Positions 40,767 to 50,087 of a DNA stretch of 64,000 nucleotides are shown piece after piece; position 1 is the stretch's first letter, and each line of letters starts with the position of its first letter. The notes beneath the pieces were generated by a model that searched no databases, was not told the DNA's origin, and saw only the letters and a program-made list of their open reading frames with translations. Position numbers and translations under genes: made by a program. Source of the stretch: Marinobacter daepoensis DSM 16072 (lineage in GTDB: Bacteria; Pseudomonadota; Gammaproteobacteria; Pseudomonadales; Oleiphilaceae); assembly GCF_000421165.1 (NCBI RefSeq), contig NZ_ATWI01000012.1, forward strand, positions 186,001-250,000. Reading direction: 5' to 3'.

Positions 40767-41756
40767 ATGGTCAACAAGACATCCACCCGTCTGAACAAGT
40801 ACATCAGTGAGAGCGGTATGTGCTCGCGCCGGGATGCGGATCGTTACATCGAACAGGGCAACGTTTACCTCAACGGTCGTCGCGCTCAGGTGGGAGACCA
40901 GGTGTTGCCCGGCGATGTGGTGAAGGTGAACGGTCGCGTGGTGGTGCCCCGGGACGAAGATGATCTGGTGTTTATCGTGCTGAACAAGCCGGTGGGGATC
41001 GTCAGTACCACCGATAGCGCTGAGAAAGACAACATTGTGCGTTTTGTTGGCCACAGTGAGCGAATCTTTCCCATCGGCCGTCTGGATAAGGACTCCCAGG
41101 GCCTGATCTTTCTGACCAGCAACGGCGATCTGGTCAATAAGATCCTGCGGGCCGGCAACAACCATGAAAAAGAGTATCTGGTGACGGTCGACAAACCGGT
41201 GACCCGGGAGTTTCTGGAGGGCATGGGGAATGGCGTGCCGATTCTGGGGACCGTGACGAAGCGCTGCAACGTTGAGAAGGTCTCCCGGTTTGTTTTTCGC
41301 ATTACTCTGGTTCAGGGCCTGAACCGGCAAATACGTCGCATGGCAGAATACTTTGGCTACGAAGTGACCCGCCTGGAACGGGTGCGGATCATGAACGTGA
41401 GCCTGCGGGGCTTGCCGGTTGGTGCCTGGCGGGACCTGACCGAACAGGAGTTGGCGATCCTGTTTGACGCCATTCGGGAATCCTCCTCAGAAGCAGCGCA
41501 ACCAGGCAGCGCAACACCCAAGAAAGCGGCATCAGCCCGGAACCGGCCTCCGCGCCGGACTCAAGGCGCGAAAACGGCTGGCCGGGGGGCAGGGAAAGCG
41601 ACGGGTAAGGGCCAGGGGAAAGGTGCAGGCCCGGCGCCGGGCAAACGTTCCGGCAGGCCCGGAGGTAACCCGAAAGCGGGAGGCCGGCCCCCCGGGCCGA
41701 AGGGGCGCTCTCCGAAGCCCGGAAAACCACGAAAGCCCTCGATCAAGAAGCGCTGA
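40767..41756 (+). CDS. rluF: 23S rRNA pseudouridine synthase RluF
   Basis: Pseudouridine synthase of the RsuA/RluF family, 329 residues. S4 RNA-binding domain at the start ([31 protein letters not shown]), catalytic motif [19 protein letters not shown] with the nucleophilic Asp, then [17 protein letters not shown]. Close match to E. coli RluF, which modifies U2604 and tRNA-Tyr. The last 90 residues are an Arg/Lys/Gly/Pro-rich tail, longer than usual. Start at 40767 follows CAGGA by 6 bases. Confidence 0.92.
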   Translation: MVNKTSTRLNKYISESGMCSRRDADRYIEQGNVYLNGRRAQVGDQVLPGDVVKVNGRVVVPRDEDDLVFIVLNKPVGIVSTTDSAEKDNIVRFVGHSERIFPIGRLDKDSQGLIFLTSNGDLVNKILRAGNNHEKEYLVTVDKPVTREFLEGMGNGVPILGTVTKRCNVEKVSRFVFRITLVQGLNRQIRRMAEYFGYEVTRLERVRIMNVSLRGLPVGAWRDLTEQELAILFDAIRESSSEAAQPGSATPKKAASARNRPPRRTQGAKTAGRGAGKATGKGQGKGAGPAPGKRSGRPGGNPKAGGRPPGPKGRSPKPGKPRKPSIKKR

Positions 41757-41865
41757 GGCTGGCCGCCTGTCGATCATGATCCGGCCGTAGGTTCTCTTCC
41801 TTACGGCAGAAAACGATGACAGGCGCTATGCTTACGGGCTCAAACCTCCGGCCGGATTTGCCCGA

Positions 41866-42498
41866 ATGCTCGATACGTTTTTCAGCACTTACCTCAGCAG
41901 CACCATTCGCTTTGTGTTCCTGCTCGCCCCGTTTTTTGTCGTCACCATGTTTCTGGCTCTGACGCGTGGTCTGCCAGCGGCAGAAAAAGCCTCTATCATT
42001 CGTCGCGCCTGTGTTTCGGCGTTTATTCTGGGGGTGATCCTGTTCTTTGCCGGTCCTTTGTTGTTCAGTGCCATTGGCATTACCCTGAATTCCTTCCGGA
42101 TTGGTGCCGGCAGTCTGCTGTTCCTCACCGCGATCAGTCTGGTAAACAGTGGTACCCGCAACCATGCAACGGGGTTACCTGACGAAGACCGGGACGATGT
42201 GGCGGTGGTGCCGCTGGCCATTCCGGTCATGATTGGTCCGGCCACCATTGGGGCGATCATGGTCTATGGTGCCGAGCTGAAGGCCGTGCCGGAGGTGGCG
42301 GGTGGGCTGATGGGGTTGGTGTCTGGCTTGTTTATCCTGGGCGTGTTGCTGCGTTTGTCCAGCTATCTGGAAAAGGCGCTGGGTAAAACCGGCCTGAACA
42401 TCATGTCGAAAATCAGTGGTCTGATCCTGTCGGCGATGGCGGCTGAAATTGTGCTTACCGGGATTTCCGGGTTTGTCGCCAGTACCTCAGGTGCCTGA
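41866..42498 (+). CDS. MarC-family integral membrane protein
   Basis: Inner-membrane protein of 210 residues with six helices and the MarC/YhgN pattern: the LTRGLPAAEKASIIRRA loop, VVPLAIPVMIGPATIGAIMV and FILGVLLRLSSYLEKALGKTG. E. coli MarC has no proven role despite its name. The ribosome site before the ATG is poor. It reads towards chaC 35 bases downstream, and the two may share a transcript. Confidence 0.85.
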   Translation: MLDTFFSTYLSSTIRFVFLLAPFFVVTMFLALTRGLPAAEKASIIRRACVSAFILGVILFFAGPLLFSAIGITLNSFRIGAGSLLFLTAISLVNSGTRNHATGLPDEDRDDVAVVPLAIPVMIGPATIGAIMVYGAELKAVPEVAGGLMGLVSGLFILGVLLRLSSYLEKALGKTGLNIMSKISGLILSAMAAEIVLTGISGFVASTSGA

Positions 42499-42533
42499 AA
42501 GAATCCGGTTGCTGATTGAACGTGGGAGGCATC

Positions 42534-43112
42534 ATGTCGGCCAATACCATTGAGGATAATCGCAGCCGCTTCAACTTCGACGGTGTTGAGGCTATCTGGC
42601 TGTTTGGCTATGGCTCGCTGATCTACAAGGTGGATTTCCCGTTTCTGGAGCAGCGGCCTGCCTCTATTCAGGGCTGGGCACGGCGGTTCTGGCAGGGCTC
42701 CCATGATCATCGGGGCACACCCGAAGCACCGGGGCGGGTGGTGACCTTGGTTGAGCAGCCAGAGGCTGTGTGCAGGGGCATGGCGTACCGGGTGTCACCC
42801 AAGGTGTTCGAGTATCTGGACGTGCGGGAGAAAAACGGCTATCTGCGCTTCAGCACCGCGATGACCTTTGACGACGGTTGCCAGGCCGAAGGCCTGGTCT
42901 ATATTGCGACCGAAGACAACCAGGCCTTTCTGGGTGAGGCGCCGGATGCAGACATTGCCCGCCAGATCGCCCTGGCAACCGGCCCCAGCGGGCCCAATGC
43001 CGATTACCTGTTGCGGCTGGCCGATTCGTTACGGCAGTTGGGCGATGATTGCGCGCACACCTTCGCCCTGGAAGCTTGCCTTCTGAAGTCCGGGTTGCTG
43101 ACCGAGAGCTGA
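42534..43112 (+). CDS. chaC: ChaC-type gamma-glutamylcyclotransferase
   Basis: Cytoplasmic glutathione-degrading enzyme of 192 residues: it releases 5-oxoproline and Cys-Gly from glutathione. Hallmarks are FGYGSLIYKVDFPF at the N-terminus, RRFWQGSHDHRGTPEAPGRV, GMAYRVSPKVFEYLDVREKNGY with the catalytic Glu in VREKNGY, and VYIATEDNQAFLGEA. The start at 42534 has GGGAGG 5 bases upstream. The 5-oxoproline it would produce can be recycled by the PxpABC enzyme encoded at 1-3.4 kb. Confidence 0.9.
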   Translation: MSANTIEDNRSRFNFDGVEAIWLFGYGSLIYKVDFPFLEQRPASIQGWARRFWQGSHDHRGTPEAPGRVVTLVEQPEAVCRGMAYRVSPKVFEYLDVREKNGYLRFSTAMTFDDGCQAEGLVYIATEDNQAFLGEAPDADIARQIALATGPSGPNADYLLRLADSLRQLGDDCAHTFALEACLLKSGLLTES

Positions 43113-43260
43113 GGCGTTTCCGGTCATTCGCAAGTGGCTGGCAGTTCAAATGTTCCTGAAATATTATAGCTGGCCCGATTCAACCGCCATGATGGGTCAT
43201 CGTCGGCGTTGCCCGTGAACGGACGGTGGTTGATCAACCCAAAATCTTTGCAGGGAACGC

Positions 43261-44403
43261 ATGAACACCGAACCTGATGCCGGTTACCAGTACCGCGAAC
43301 GAGTTGTTGAGCCCCGCCCGGAAAAAGAGCTGCGCTTTCGGAATGGCCGGATTCCCGGCTACTTTTCAGTTTTTCTCGGGGGCCTGAGCCTGGCGGCGGT
43401 TCTCGCTTACCTGTTCCCGTCTTATCTGACCACCACCGATCTGCGAGCGGTTTATGATGCCGAAGCGCTTCAGGATATCCTGAAGTATGGCATGTGGTTT
43501 TCATTGTTTTTCGGGGTAGCCACTTTCATTCTGGACCGCCGGAAGCGGCTGGGTGCTGCCGGGATTGTCATGACGCTGATGGCGTTTGGTCTTGGTGGTT
43601 ACAACGTTCCGGTGGGCCCGGTAGAGCCAAAACCCCTGTCGCTGGGGGTCGACTGGCTGATTCTGGCATTTCTTGGCTCAACCATTGTGTTTACCAGCCT
43701 GGAAAAGCTGTTTCCGAAGTATCGGGATCAGGTCATTCTGAGGGATCAGTGGGGCCTGGACTTCTTCTACTTCTGCCTGAACCATTTGCTGATCTCGGCC
43801 ATTCTGCTGTTCGGCAACTTCCTGGTGACCCACTTTGAGTGGGTGGCCAGCGACAGCTTGCAGGCTCTGATCCAGAGTACGCCCCTTTGGCTCCAGGTTG
43901 TCCTGCTGATTCTGGTGGCGGATTTTGTGCTGTACTGGGAGCACCGGGTGTTCCATGAAGTCCGGCGGCTATGGCTTTTCCACGCGGTTCATCACTCGGT
44001 GGAAACCATGGACTGGCTGGCCGGGTCCCGGGCGCATGTGGTTCAGATCTTTATTGAACGTGGCCTGGTGATGCTGGCGTTGTACCTCCTTGGTGCCAGC
44101 AAGGAAGCATTGGATATTTACGTGACCTTCGCAGCGTTGCAAGCCATCATTATCCACAGCAACCTCAATATTCCGTGGGGGCCCTTAAAGTACCTGCTGG
44201 TTACGCCGCAATTTCATCATTGGCACCACAGTTCGGAAAAACCGGCCATTGATACCAACTACTCTGCGCACACGGTGCTGTTTGACCGGCTGTTTGGCAC
44301 CTACCATTTTCCAGAAGCGCACTGGCCGGCGGAATACGGTACCACCCGGAAGCTGCCAGGCTCTTATCTGGGGCAGTTGTTCTATCCGTTTCGCCGACAC
44401 TGA
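43261..44403 (+). CDS. Sterol desaturase/fatty-acid hydroxylase superfamily protein
   Basis: Membrane diiron enzyme of 380 residues. Three His clusters of the superfamily are present: YWEHRVFHEVRRLWLFHAVHHSVETMDW, IHSNLNIPWG and FHHWHHSSEKPAIDTNYSAH. About five helices lie before and between them. It probably hydroxylates or desaturates a lipid; family members also include carotenoid and alkylglycerol enzymes. Start has AGGGA 6 bases upstream. Convergent with the EamA gene; a hairpin lies in the gap. Substrate unknown. Confidence 0.85.
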   Translation: MNTEPDAGYQYRERVVEPRPEKELRFRNGRIPGYFSVFLGGLSLAAVLAYLFPSYLTTTDLRAVYDAEALQDILKYGMWFSLFFGVATFILDRRKRLGAAGIVMTLMAFGLGGYNVPVGPVEPKPLSLGVDWLILAFLGSTIVFTSLEKLFPKYRDQVILRDQWGLDFFYFCLNHLLISAILLFGNFLVTHFEWVASDSLQALIQSTPLWLQVVLLILVADFVLYWEHRVFHEVRRLWLFHAVHHSVETMDWLAGSRAHVVQIFIERGLVMLALYLLGASKEALDIYVTFAALQAIIIHSNLNIPWGPLKYLLVTPQFHHWHHSSEKPAIDTNYSAHTVLFDRLFGTYHFPEAHWPAEYGTTRKLPGSYLGQLFYPFRRH

Positions 44404-44405
44404 GG

Positions 44406-44433
44406 CGCGCCTTCCCTTCCGGGGGGAGGCGCG
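44406..44433. terminator. Possible hairpin terminator between the sterol-desaturase-like and EamA genes
   Basis: CGCGCCTtCCC and GGGgAGGCGCG pair across a 6-base loop just after the stop at 44403. There is no T-run, so Rho-independent termination is uncertain. Confidence 0.35.
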
Positions 44434-44439
44434 TGGTGG

Positions 44440-45423
44440 TTACTGCGAGGATGAGTGGCCGCAAGCGTCTGTTATAGCGGGTGATGTCCGTGTCTCAGCC
44501 TTGCTGGCTGCCTGGGAGTGGCTTTCGTTGCCAGGCCCGGCATCCTCCCGGGTGGCCGGGTTGAAGCCCCGGGCCGGAGAGCGGCGACGATGTTGAAGGC
44601 CGATCAGGATCAGCGGCACCACAATCATGGTCGTGCCCGCCAGAAACCAGATATCCGGCACTTCACCAAACCAGATCCAGCCAACGGCGACGGCCCAGAT
44701 CAGCCCGGTGTACTCGGCGCTGGTTACCTGATTGGCGTCCACTTGCCGGTAAGCCAGCAAAACCGTGATGTTGTAAGCCAGGATAAGCAGGGCAGACCCG
44801 GCGGCGATGAGTAAGATGGTTGGGTCCCATTCTGCCCCTTCCCAGATGGCCAGCGCCGCGGCGGCGGGCAGAATCAGCAGATAGTTCAGGAAAAGCTTGT
44901 GCACCGTGCTCTGCTGTTTGGGCAACTTCCGCACCATCACGGCGTTAACCGCCAGAGTCAGCGCCGAACCCAGGGCCGCAATCGCCGCCCAGTTGAACTC
45001 CACCGGGCGCAGAATCACGATGATCCCGAGAAAGCCACTGATCACGGCGGTGACGCTTAATGGCGTGAGCTTTTCGCGGAAGAACAACGCGGACAGCACC
45101 ATCACCAGAATTGGGGCGCCGTAGAACAAGGCGTTTGCAGTCGCCAGTGGCAGGTTGGTGAGGGCGATCACCATGCAGGCGATACCCGCCAGATGAACGT
45201 GAGCGCGGATGGCATGGACTTTCAGGCCGCTGAACAGGTTCTGGCGGTCAAGCTTGCCGGCCAGCGGCAGGAGCAGGCCCAGAGTGATGGCACAGCGCAG
45301 GAAGGCGAACTGGAAAATGGGGGTTTCGGGGTCCAGCAGCTTGATCAGCACATCTGAAAAAAGCGCCATGGCGTTGCCGATAACCAGCAGCATAATGGCG
45401 CTGTTGACGGTTTTGCCTGACAC
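44440..45423 (-). CDS. EamA/DMT-family permease
   Basis: Ten-helix drug/metabolite transporter of 327 residues with two EamA repeats (first repeat with FSDVLIKLLDPETPIFQFAFLR; second with LTLAVNAVMVRKLPKQQ). Start GTG at 45423 with GGAGG 10 bases upstream. A C-terminal hydrophilic tail of about 45 residues follows the last helix. The exported or imported molecule is unknown. It is divergent from a LysR gene with dyads in between and probably under its control. Confidence 0.86.
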   Translation of the reverse strand: MSGKTVNSAIMLLVIGNAMALFSDVLIKLLDPETPIFQFAFLRCAITLGLLLPLAGKLDRQNLFSGLKVHAIRAHVHLAGIACMVIALTNLPLATANALFYGAPILVMVLSALFFREKLTPLSVTAVISGFLGIIVILRPVEFNWAAIAALGSALTLAVNAVMVRKLPKQQSTVHKLFLNYLLILPAAAALAIWEGAEWDPTILLIAAGSALLILAYNITVLLAYRQVDANQVTSAEYTGLIWAVAVGWIWFGEVPDIWFLAGTTMIVVPLILIGLQHRRRSPARGFNPATREDAGPGNESHSQAASKAETRTSPAITDACGHSSSQ

Positions 45424-45492
45424 GTTGGGACAGCCTCCTGTGATTCGTCTTCGGGGACGGGTAAATGGACCAGGAGAGAAGTCTATTCCAAT

Positions 45493-45523
45493 GCTAATAT
45501 TCAATGAAATGATCATTATTAGC
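45493..45523. promoter_or_regulatory. Candidate LysR operator between the EamA and LysR genes
   Basis: GCTAATA (45493-45499) and TATTAGC (45517-45523) are exact inverses with a 17-base spacer. The spacer end contains the perfect 10-bp palindrome AATGATCATT (45508-45517). The sequence is much more AT-rich than the surroundings. A LysR site controlling both divergent genes is inferred. Confidence 0.5.
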
Positions 45524-45554
45524 TATTCATTAGAAATTTAGATGGTTTGTGTCG

Positions 45555-46502
45555 ATGAGACTTCCCCCCCTTAAAGCTCTCCCTGTTTTTGAAGCGGTCG
45601 CAAGGCTGAACAGCTTTTCGGCTGCGGCGGAGGAACTGGCGATTACCCAGAGCGCCGTGAGCCATCAGATTAAGCAGTTGGAAACCTATCTGGGAGAGCG
45701 GTTGTTCTGGCGCTCCGGGCGCCGGGTGACGTTGACCGACGAGGGTCGCCAGTATTTCGATGCGGTCGGGTCTGCGCTGTTTCAGATTGAACGGGCCAGC
45801 CAGCAGTTGCTTGGGCACGAGGAAGCCCGGTTGCGGTTGTCGGTGTTCAGCTCTTTTGCGGTGCGCTGGCTGGTGCCCCGATTGCCGGAGCTGCAGCGAC
45901 TGCACCCACAGATTGATCTGGCTCTGGAGATGAGCAGCGAAAATCCGGTGCTGTCGGACCGGGTGGCGGATTGCTTTATTACCATCCACACCACCGCCTC
46001 GGCCTACAGTTACGAGCATGTTTACACTGAACGCCTCTTTCCGGTTTGCAGCCAGGACTACTGGAAGCGGATGCGTCGGGAGCTGGGACGTGATACAGGC
46101 TCGGAAGAGCAGGATGAAGCCCCGGTAACGCCGGAGGAGATGGCGCGTTTTCCGTTGCTTTCGACCCACAGCATTTTCGACAAATCAGCGGGTGACTGGG
46201 ATGCATGGTATCGCGAGGCCAACGAACTGTTACCCTCGCGAGCTCGTGTTCAGCATTTCAGCCATATGTTGCTGGCCCTTGAGGCTGCGCGTTTCCATCA
46301 GGGAATTGCCCTGACCAACGACTACATGCTCAGCACCCGGAAAGATTCTGAAGACTTTGTCAGGCTGCCCACCCATTCGGTGGTTACTGGCGACAAGTTC
46401 TACTTTGCCTGGAAAACCAGTCGACGGCGTGAACGGGGCATTCAGACCCTTCGCCGATGGTTGCTGGACGAGGCGATCCGGGGAGGCCTGCGAGGGAAGT
46501 AA
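45555..46502 (+). CDS. LysR-family regulator, GcvA-like
   Basis: LysR regulator of 315 residues. HTH: LPVFEAVARLNSFSAAAEELAITQSAVSHQIKQLETYLGERLFWR; the effector domain has RLSVFSSFAVRWLVPRLPELQ and ends with a helix RGIQTLRRWLLDE, as in GcvA-type proteins. Start is ATG at 45555 or the GTG two codons earlier (45549); neither has a good ribosome site. It is divergent from an EamA permease and probably regulates it. An insertion rich in acidic residues (RDTGSEEQDEAPVT) lies near residue 185. Confidence 0.86.
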   Translation: MRLPPLKALPVFEAVARLNSFSAAAEELAITQSAVSHQIKQLETYLGERLFWRSGRRVTLTDEGRQYFDAVGSALFQIERASQQLLGHEEARLRLSVFSSFAVRWLVPRLPELQRLHPQIDLALEMSSENPVLSDRVADCFITIHTTASAYSYEHVYTERLFPVCSQDYWKRMRRELGRDTGSEEQDEAPVTPEEMARFPLLSTHSIFDKSAGDWDAWYREANELLPSRARVQHFSHMLLALEAARFHQGIALTNDYMLSTRKDSEDFVRLPTHSVVTGDKFYFAWKTSRRRERGIQTLRRWLLDEAIRGGLRGK

Positions 46503-46556
46503 GGTGACAGGCTGTCCGGGGGCTGGCGGCTCAGGCTGCCCCCGGTGAGACTCCAT

Positions 46557-49058
46557 TCAGGAACGGGGCGACCGTTCCACGACCTTTCGTTTACCTTGTG
46601 CGTCTTTAGCGAGGGCTTTCAGCCCCTCGGCATCGAAGGCGTCGACGCGGATAACGTCATACAGGGCTGTCAGGGCTTCCTCCAGTTTCGGGCATTCATC
46701 GGCCGTCACAATTCCCTGAGCGCAGGCCCAATCCACCAGTTCCTTGCGTTGATGCCCCATCAGCAGTGCCAGACCATCCAGTTCATCTTCGTTGCGGCTG
46801 CGGATGGCGTCGTGCAGGCGCTGGCGCATCCCTTCGGTTTCCTTGGCCAGTTTGTAGGCGTTGAGTACCCGGCCCAGCGGATCGTTCGGGTCCGGATTGA
46901 CGAAGGTTCCCCGGCTGATGCGTTGGCGAACGGCGGTGTCTCTGACAATGGTGGCCGCCACGCGGGTGCCAAGACGGTCATCCGGGCCATTCAGGCCGGT
47001 AGCTCCCAGTGGGAAGATCAGCAGCCGCAGCGGCCAGCGTAAGCCCGCTACCGGGAAATTGATGATCGCGTCGCGCATGGCGCTCTGCAGGTCGTGCAAA
47101 CAGGTTTGCAGGCACCATTCGACAAGATCCCGCTGGTCTTCCGGGTAGCCCTCTTCGTGCCACTGTTTGATCACTGCGGTGGCATAGTACAGCTGCACCA
47201 GACAGTCCGCCATACGACCCGAGAGGCGTTGACGCGCTTTCAGGCCACCACCGACCGTGAGCAGAGTGACGTCGGTCATCAGGGCGAAAGCCGCCGAGAA
47301 TCGTCCCAGCTGACGGTAGTACTTCTGAATGTCCCCCTGGCGAGGGGTGCTTTCCAGCCACCCTTTGCTCAGCCCGAGGACAAAGGCACGAAGGGCGTTT
47401 CGGGTTGTGTGGGCAAGATGGCGGTAAAAAATGCCATCGAACTTTCTGGCGGCCTTGTCGTTGTCGTCCATGCCCGCTGCTTCGATTTCCTCCACAATGA
47501 AGGGGTGGCAGCGGATGGCGCCCTGGCCGAACACCATCAGGCTCCGGGTCAGGATGTTTGCACCTTCAACGGTAATACCGATGGGGACCGCCTGGTAAGC
47601 CCGGGCCAGGAAGTTGCGAGGCCCGGTGATGACGCCCCGGCCCGCCACCACGTCCATGGCGTGATTGATGACTTCCCGCATCAGATCGGTATTGCGGTAC
47701 TTGAGCACCGCAGAGGGCACTGACGGGCGCACGCCCCGGTCCAGCATGCCGGCAGTGAGCAGACGCGCGGCGTCCATCATATAGGTGTAGCCGGCGATGG
47801 GTTCGAGGGCCTCCTGCACCCCTTCAAACTGGCTGATGGAACGGCCGAACTGCTCACGGGTGTAGGCGTAGGAGCCCGTGGCCAGGCAAGCCAGTTTGCC
47901 AGCCCCGGTGCCCAGAGCGGGCAGGGAAATGGAGCGGCCGATGGACAGGCACTCCAGCAGCATGGTCCAGCCTTTGCCCACCATCTCCTGGCCGCCAATC
48001 ACCTGCTCCATAGGAATAAACACGTCGGTACCCCAGGTGGGCCCGTTCATGAAGACTGTATTCATCGGCAGGTGCCGGGCGCCGGTATTCACGCCCTCTG
48101 TTTCCCGTGGCACGAGGACACAGGTCACACCGATCTCATCCTGCTCTCCCAGCAAGTGCTCAGGGTCGTAGACCTTGATGGCCAGGCCGATCAGGGTCGC
48201 GACCGGTGCCAGTGTAATGTAGCGCTTGTTCCAGGTGATTTTCAGGCCCAGCACTTCCTTGCCATTCCATTCGCCTTTGCAGACGATGCCTTTATCCGGG
48301 ATGGCGCCCGCATCGGACCCTGCCACCGGCGAGGTCAGGGCAAAGCAGGGAATCTCCGTACCGGAGGCCAGGCGCGGCAGATAGTGCTGTTTCTGGCCAT
48401 CGGTGCCGTAGTGCATCAGCAGTTCACCCGGGCCCAGGGAGTTGGGCACCATCACGGTCACGGCGGCGGAGACGCTGCGGGTGGAGATTTTCATCACAAT
48501 TTCGGAGTGGGCGGTGTTGGAGAAACCAAGGCCACCGTTTTCCTTCGGAATTACCAGGCCAAAGAAACCCTGGTTGCGGATGAACTTCCAGACCTTGTCC
48601 GGCAGGTCGTAGTGTTCGTGGGTAATCTGCCAGTCGTCGAGCATGTGACACAACTCTTCCACCGGGCCATCAAGAAACGCCTGCTCCTCGCTGGTCAGGT
48701 GCGCCGGGGGCGCATCCAGTAGTTTGTTCCAGGCGGGTTTGCCGGAAAACAGTTCCCCGTCCCAGTCCACCGAGCCGGACCTCAGGGCTTCCTGTTCGGT
48801 GTCGGACAGCCTGGGCAGGCGGCGGCGCACCCAACCCAGCAAGGGCCGGCTGAATTTATCGAGACGAAGGTCCCCGGGCAGAGTGACCAGCAGCGCCAGT
48901 GCCAGCAGAATCCCGCCACTCAGAAAACTGAGCAGATGCCAGTCGTCCTGTGCCACGCCAGCCAGTGTGGCGACGGACATGACAATTGCGGCTGTTTTTC
49001 CGCCGACGCTGAAATAGATCAGCGCCAGGGCACTGAGAATAAGGAGCAGAACACTCAT
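46557..49058 (-). CDS. fadE: Acyl-CoA dehydrogenase FadE
   Basis: First dehydrogenase of fatty-acid beta-oxidation, 833 residues, slightly longer than E. coli FadE. Two N-terminal membrane helices are visible, then the acyl-CoA dehydrogenase core with LPDKVWKFIRNQGFFGLVIPKENGGLGFS, EIPCFALTSPVAGSDAGAIPD, IGGQEMVGKGWTMLLECLSIGR and QFGRSISQFEGVQEALEP, followed by the long C-terminal DUF1974-type region (RLSGRMADCLVQLYY, RGTFVNPDPNDPLGRV). It oxidises acyl-CoA to trans-2-enoyl-CoA with FAD. Fits the fatty-acid/alkane-using lifestyle inferred for the organism. Its 3' end is near the convergent LysR gene. Confidence 0.95.
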   Translation of the reverse strand: MSVLLLILSALALIYFSVGGKTAAIVMSVATLAGVAQDDWHLLSFLSGGILLALALLVTLPGDLRLDKFSRPLLGWVRRRLPRLSDTEQEALRSGSVDWDGELFSGKPAWNKLLDAPPAHLTSEEQAFLDGPVEELCHMLDDWQITHEHYDLPDKVWKFIRNQGFFGLVIPKENGGLGFSNTAHSEIVMKISTRSVSAAVTVMVPNSLGPGELLMHYGTDGQKQHYLPRLASGTEIPCFALTSPVAGSDAGAIPDKGIVCKGEWNGKEVLGLKITWNKRYITLAPVATLIGLAIKVYDPEHLLGEQDEIGVTCVLVPRETEGVNTGARHLPMNTVFMNGPTWGTDVFIPMEQVIGGQEMVGKGWTMLLECLSIGRSISLPALGTGAGKLACLATGSYAYTREQFGRSISQFEGVQEALEPIAGYTYMMDAARLLTAGMLDRGVRPSVPSAVLKYRNTDLMREVINHAMDVVAGRGVITGPRNFLARAYQAVPIGITVEGANILTRSLMVFGQGAIRCHPFIVEEIEAAGMDDNDKAARKFDGIFYRHLAHTTRNALRAFVLGLSKGWLESTPRQGDIQKYYRQLGRFSAAFALMTDVTLLTVGGGLKARQRLSGRMADCLVQLYYATAVIKQWHEEGYPEDQRDLVEWCLQTCLHDLQSAMRDAIINFPVAGLRWPLRLLIFPLGATGLNGPDDRLGTRVAATIVRDTAVRQRISRGTFVNPDPNDPLGRVLNAYKLAKETEGMRQRLHDAIRSRNEDELDGLALLMGHQRKELVDWACAQGIVTADECPKLEEALTALYDVIRVDAFDAEGLKALAKDAQGKRKVVERSPRS

Positions 49059-49169
49059 GGTTAGACCTCCGTATCACTAATGAAATCAGCCAGATTTGCA
49101 TCTTACCTTCGGTTAAAGTCCGGGCAGTTGCAAGCAGGAGGTGGGGCTGAAGCCCGCGCACTGGTGTGC

Positions 49170-50060
49170 CTAGAGGCTGAGCCCTACGCACATAAGGGCC
49201 AGCGTCGAAAGCAGGACGGCTACGTTCAGGCCAAGGACGGCGTGAAGGCGCTCGGCGTGGTCCAGGACTTCAGGCAGCATCCGGCTGACCCAAAGTGCCG
49301 CCGGCAGGGGTATCAGGGCCAGGGTGGTCCACGGGGGTAATGTGGAGGTAAGCAGCCCGGCCAGAATCACACCATAGGCGCTTAGCAGAAGCCCGGAGGC
49401 CAGCAGCGAGGCCTTCCGGGGGCCCTGGGTAATCACCAGATGCCGACGCCCGACCTTGCGATCTGCCTCGGCATCGGGGATCTGGTTAATGAGCAGCAGT
49501 TCGCTGACCAGAAGCAAGGCCACCAGTGAACACAGGAGGGCTGTAGCATCCAGCCTGGCCCCCAGGGCGATGATGGTGCCCAGAACCATGACAGGGCCAA
49601 ACCCGATACCGGGTGCCAGTAGGCACAGCAGGGGGGAGCGGGTAATCCAGCGCGTGTAGGTGAGGACAAGCACGAGCCCGGCGGCCCCGAGGATCAGAAG
49701 TGGCAGGCCCCGTAGCCAGAGAAAGTACAGGCCGATGGCGGCAACCAGAGCCAGGGTGCCGAGGCCAGCCCAGAGTACCTGGCGCGCGGCAGAGGGTGTC
49801 TCGGGGAGTGCGCCGCTGCCACCGGAGAACGGGGTTCGCCGGGTGAGCAGGTCCAGGCCGGAGTGAAAATCGTCGTACTCGTTGAGCAGGTTGACGGCCG
49901 CATGCGCCAGAACCGCGCCGAGTAAGACCAGAACCGTGTGCAGCAATCCGGGGTGTTGGTCCTGTTGCCAGGCCGCCGCCAGGCCCAGGCCCGCGCAGAG
50001 CGGAGCCAACAGGAGGAAATTCGGGCGGGAGGCGCGGACGACGGCGATGGTTTCGGACAT
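49170..50060 (-). CDS. UbiA-family prenyltransferase
   Basis: Membrane prenyltransferase of 296 residues with eight or nine helices. First Asp-rich motif NLLNEYDDFHSGLD near residue 58 and second DAEADRKVGRRHLVI near residue 196 bind the prenyl diphosphate and Mg2+. The early R-P-x-F motif (RASRPNFLLLAPL) fits the MenA-like branch, but no menaquinone genes are nearby, so the acceptor is unknown. It is 110 bases from fadE on the same strand. Confidence 0.84.
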   Translation of the reverse strand: MSETIAVVRASRPNFLLLAPLCAGLGLAAAWQQDQHPGLLHTVLVLLGAVLAHAAVNLLNEYDDFHSGLDLLTRRTPFSGGSGALPETPSAARQVLWAGLGTLALVAAIGLYFLWLRGLPLLILGAAGLVLVLTYTRWITRSPLLCLLAPGIGFGPVMVLGTIIALGARLDATALLCSLVALLLVSELLLINQIPDAEADRKVGRRHLVITQGPRKASLLASGLLLSAYGVILAGLLTSTLPPWTTLALIPLPAALWVSRMLPEVLDHAERLHAVLGLNVAVLLSTLALMCVGLSL

Positions 50061-50087
50061 GGATCAAGTCTCCGGATTGCAGAAAGC

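Noticed and set aside
46515..46545. GC-rich inverted repeat between LysR and fadE as a terminator
   Set aside because: CCGGGGGC and GCCCCCGG can pair, but the loop is 14 bases and no T-run follows on either strand.
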